DNA of 64,000 bases, taken from assembly GCA_963833605.1 (NCBI GenBank), contig CAWHYZ010000005.1:124001-188000 (forward strand), given 5' to 3'. Below, piece after piece: positions 62,629 to 64,000 of the stretch. This stretch comes from JAFAXD01 sp963833605. GTDB lineage: Bacteria; Pseudomonadota; Alphaproteobacteria; Rhizobiales; Xanthobacteraceae. Each line of letters begins with the position of its first letter. The stretch's first letter is position 1. The position numbers and the translations under genes are program-made. The notes below the pieces were generated by a model. It searched no databases. It was not told the DNA's origin and worked only from the letters and a program-made list of their open reading frames with translations.

Positions 62629-64000
62629 TCAGTCCAGCGCCTTGACGATCCCCTCGGTCATCTTCTTGGCGTCGCCGAACAGCATCATCGTGTTATCGCG
62701 GTAGAACAGCGTGTTGTCGATGCCGGCATAGCCCGACGACAGCGAGCGCTTGATGAACATGACGGTGCCCGCCTTCCATACTTCGAGCACCGGCATGCCG
62801 AAGATCGGCGATTTGGGATCTTCCTTGGCGGCCGGATTGGTCACGTCGTTGGCACCGATCACGAACGCCACATCGGCCTGGGCGAATTCGGAGTTGATGT
62901 CCTCGAGTTCGAAGACTTCATCGTAGGGCACGTTGGCTTCGGCCAGCAGGACGTTCATGTGGCCTGGCATGCGTCCGGCCACCGGATGAATGGCGTATTT
63001 GACCTCGACACCCGCGTGCTTGAGCTTGTCCGCCATCTCGCGCAGCGCATGCTGCGCCTGTGCGACCGCCATGCCGTACCCTGGCACGATGATGACCTTG
63101 CCGGCATTCTTGAGAATGAACGCCGCATCCTCCGCCGAGCCTTGCTTGACCGTCCGCTGCTCCGTCCCGTGCGCGGGACCCGCGACCTCGCCGCCGAACC
63201 CACCGAGGATCACCGAGATGAACGAGCGGTTCATGCCCTTGCACATGATGTAGGACAGGATCGCGCCCGACGAGCCGACCAGCGCACCCGTGACGATCAG
63301 CGCCGTGTTGCCGAGCGTGAAACCGATGCCGGCGGCCGCCCAACCCGAGTAGGAGTTGAGCATCGAGATCACGACCGGCATGTCGGCGCCACCGATCGGA
63401 ATGATGATCAGCACCCCGAATAGGAAGGACGCGAGCGCCAGCAGCCAGAAGCCCGCATGTGCCTGGCTGAGGGCGAACCACACAATCAGCAGCACAATCG
63501 CGATGGCCAGCGCGAGATTGATGGCATGACGCGCCGGCAGCATGATCGGGGCGCCGCTCATGCGGCCGGAGAGTTTCAGAAACGCAATGACGGAACCGGT
63601 GAAGGTAACGGCGCCGATCGCCGTACCGATCGACATCTCGACCAGACTGGCGCCGTGGATATTCCCGACGCTGCCGATACCGAACGCGCTCGGCGCATAG
63701 AGCGCGGCCGCAGCGACCAGCACCGCCGCCATGCCGACCAGGGAATGGAACGCAGCCACCAACTCCGGCATCGCCGTCATTGAGACCCGGCGCGCAATCA
63801 CCGCACCTATGCCGCCGCCAAGCGCGATTCCGAACACGACCAGGACCCAGGCCGCGACCCCGGAGGGCGGATGGGACGCGAGCGTCGTGAGCACCGCGAT
63901 GACCATGCCAACGACGCCGAACATGTTGCCGCGCCTGCTCGACACCGGGCTCGACAATCCGCGCAGAGCCAGGATGAAAAGCACCCCGGCGATCAGGTAG
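62629..64000 (-). CDS. pntB: NAD(P) transhydrogenase subunit beta, cut by window edge
   Basis: At least 457 residues are visible. Only a few N-terminal residues are missing, since the frame continues past 64000 with YLIAGVLFILALRGLSSPVS. Seven to nine membrane helices follow (PPSGVAAWVLVVFGIALGGG, GFWLLALASFLFGVLIIIPI). The NADP(H)-binding domain dIII has IVPGYGMAVAQAQHALREMA, YAIHPVAGRMPGHMNVLLAE, VIGANDVTNPAAKEDPKSPI and FIKRSLSSGYAGIDN. It uses the proton gradient to make NADPH from NADH, together with PntA subunits that would lie upstream, beyond the window. Confidence 0.96.
   Translation of the reverse strand, partial: YLIAGVLFILALRGLSSPVSSRRGNMFGVVGMVIAVLTTLASHPPSGVAAWVLVVFGIALGGGIGAVIARRVSMTAMPELVAAFHSLVGMAAVLVAAAALYAPSAFGIGSVGNIHGASLVEMSIGTAIGAVTFTGSVIAFLKLSGRMSGAPIMLPARHAINLALAIAIVLLIVWFALSQAHAGFWLLALASFLFGVLIIIPIGGADMPVVISMLNSYSGWAAAGIGFTLGNTALIVTGALVGSSGAILSYIMCKGMNRSFISVILGGFGGEVAGPAHGTEQRTVKQGSAEDAAFILKNAGKVIIVPGYGMAVAQAQHALREMADKLKHAGVEVKYAIHPVAGRMPGHMNVLLAEANVPYDEVFELEDINSEFAQADVAFVIGANDVTNPAAKEDPKSPIFGMPVLEVWKAGTVMFIKRSLSSGYAGIDNTLFYRDNTMMLFGDAKKMTEGIVKALD

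Overview
This is a GC-rich window of chromosome, most likely from an alphaproteobacterium of the Hyphomicrobiales (Bradyrhizobium/Xanthobacteraceae-like). The placement is inferred from gene content: a UvrB with a long rhizobial-type N-terminal extension, a purE-purK-rpsU neighbourhood with YdcH/DUF465 proteins, DUF2865- and DUF1236-like secreted proteins, several orphan Bug-type binding proteins, and dispersed palindromic repeats of rhizobial style. No phage, transposase, integrase or CRISPR array was seen.

Layout. (1) 0-15.6 kb is mostly housekeeping and envelope: a DdpX/VanX-like dipeptidase fragment, secreted proteins, a metallo-beta-lactamase-fold hydrolase, uvrB, two paralogous small lipoproteins, an alpha/beta hydrolase, DUF1236-like secreted proteins, murA and tRNA-Thr(GGT). 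Gaps hold palindromic or tandem repeats. (2) 15.8-22.4 kb (+) is an amide-type module: amidase, AmiC/UrtA-like binding protein, LivH, fused LivM-LivG, LivF and RidA. (3) 22.5-28.8 kb holds a CmcJ/NvfI-type oxidoreductase and an NTF2-like protein, divergent from a LigB-family protein, a cytochrome P450, a TetR regulator and a badly broken acyl-CoA synthetase. (4) 28.8-36.6 kb (-) is an eight-gene run: TRAP transporter dctPQM, a 4,5-dihydroxyphthalate decarboxylase-like protein, an MhpB-like extradiol dioxygenase, a ferredoxin, a fumarate-reductase-like flavoprotein and a Bug binding protein. (5) 36.7-44 kb has a hydrolase, a methyltransferase, a DUF2865 protein and a MacAB/Lol-type export operon that ends in an SDR gene. 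(6) 44-55.5 kb is a second catabolic block: DapA-like aldolase, 3-hydroxyanthranilate dioxygenase-like protein, flavin monooxygenase, VOC, MaoC, thiolase, ACMSD-like amidohydrolase, a TPR protein and solute-binding proteins. (7) 55.5-64 kb returns to core genes: two DUF465 proteins, purE, purK, rpsU, a TPR lipoprotein, an SDR, a hydrolase and pntB, which runs off the right edge.

The middle 40 kb reads as an aromatic/amide catabolic region that pairs uptake systems with ring hydroxylation, ring cleavage and CoA-dependent degradation. Substrates are inferred, not shown.

About a dozen otherwise well-conserved genes carry one or two single-base frameshifts, including the single-copy DNA repair gene uvrB. 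The simplest reading is residual indel error in the assembly. Such genes are annotated as one locus each, with the break positions given. The acyl-CoA synthetase, with at least six breaks, is the only one marked as a pseudogene on that ground.
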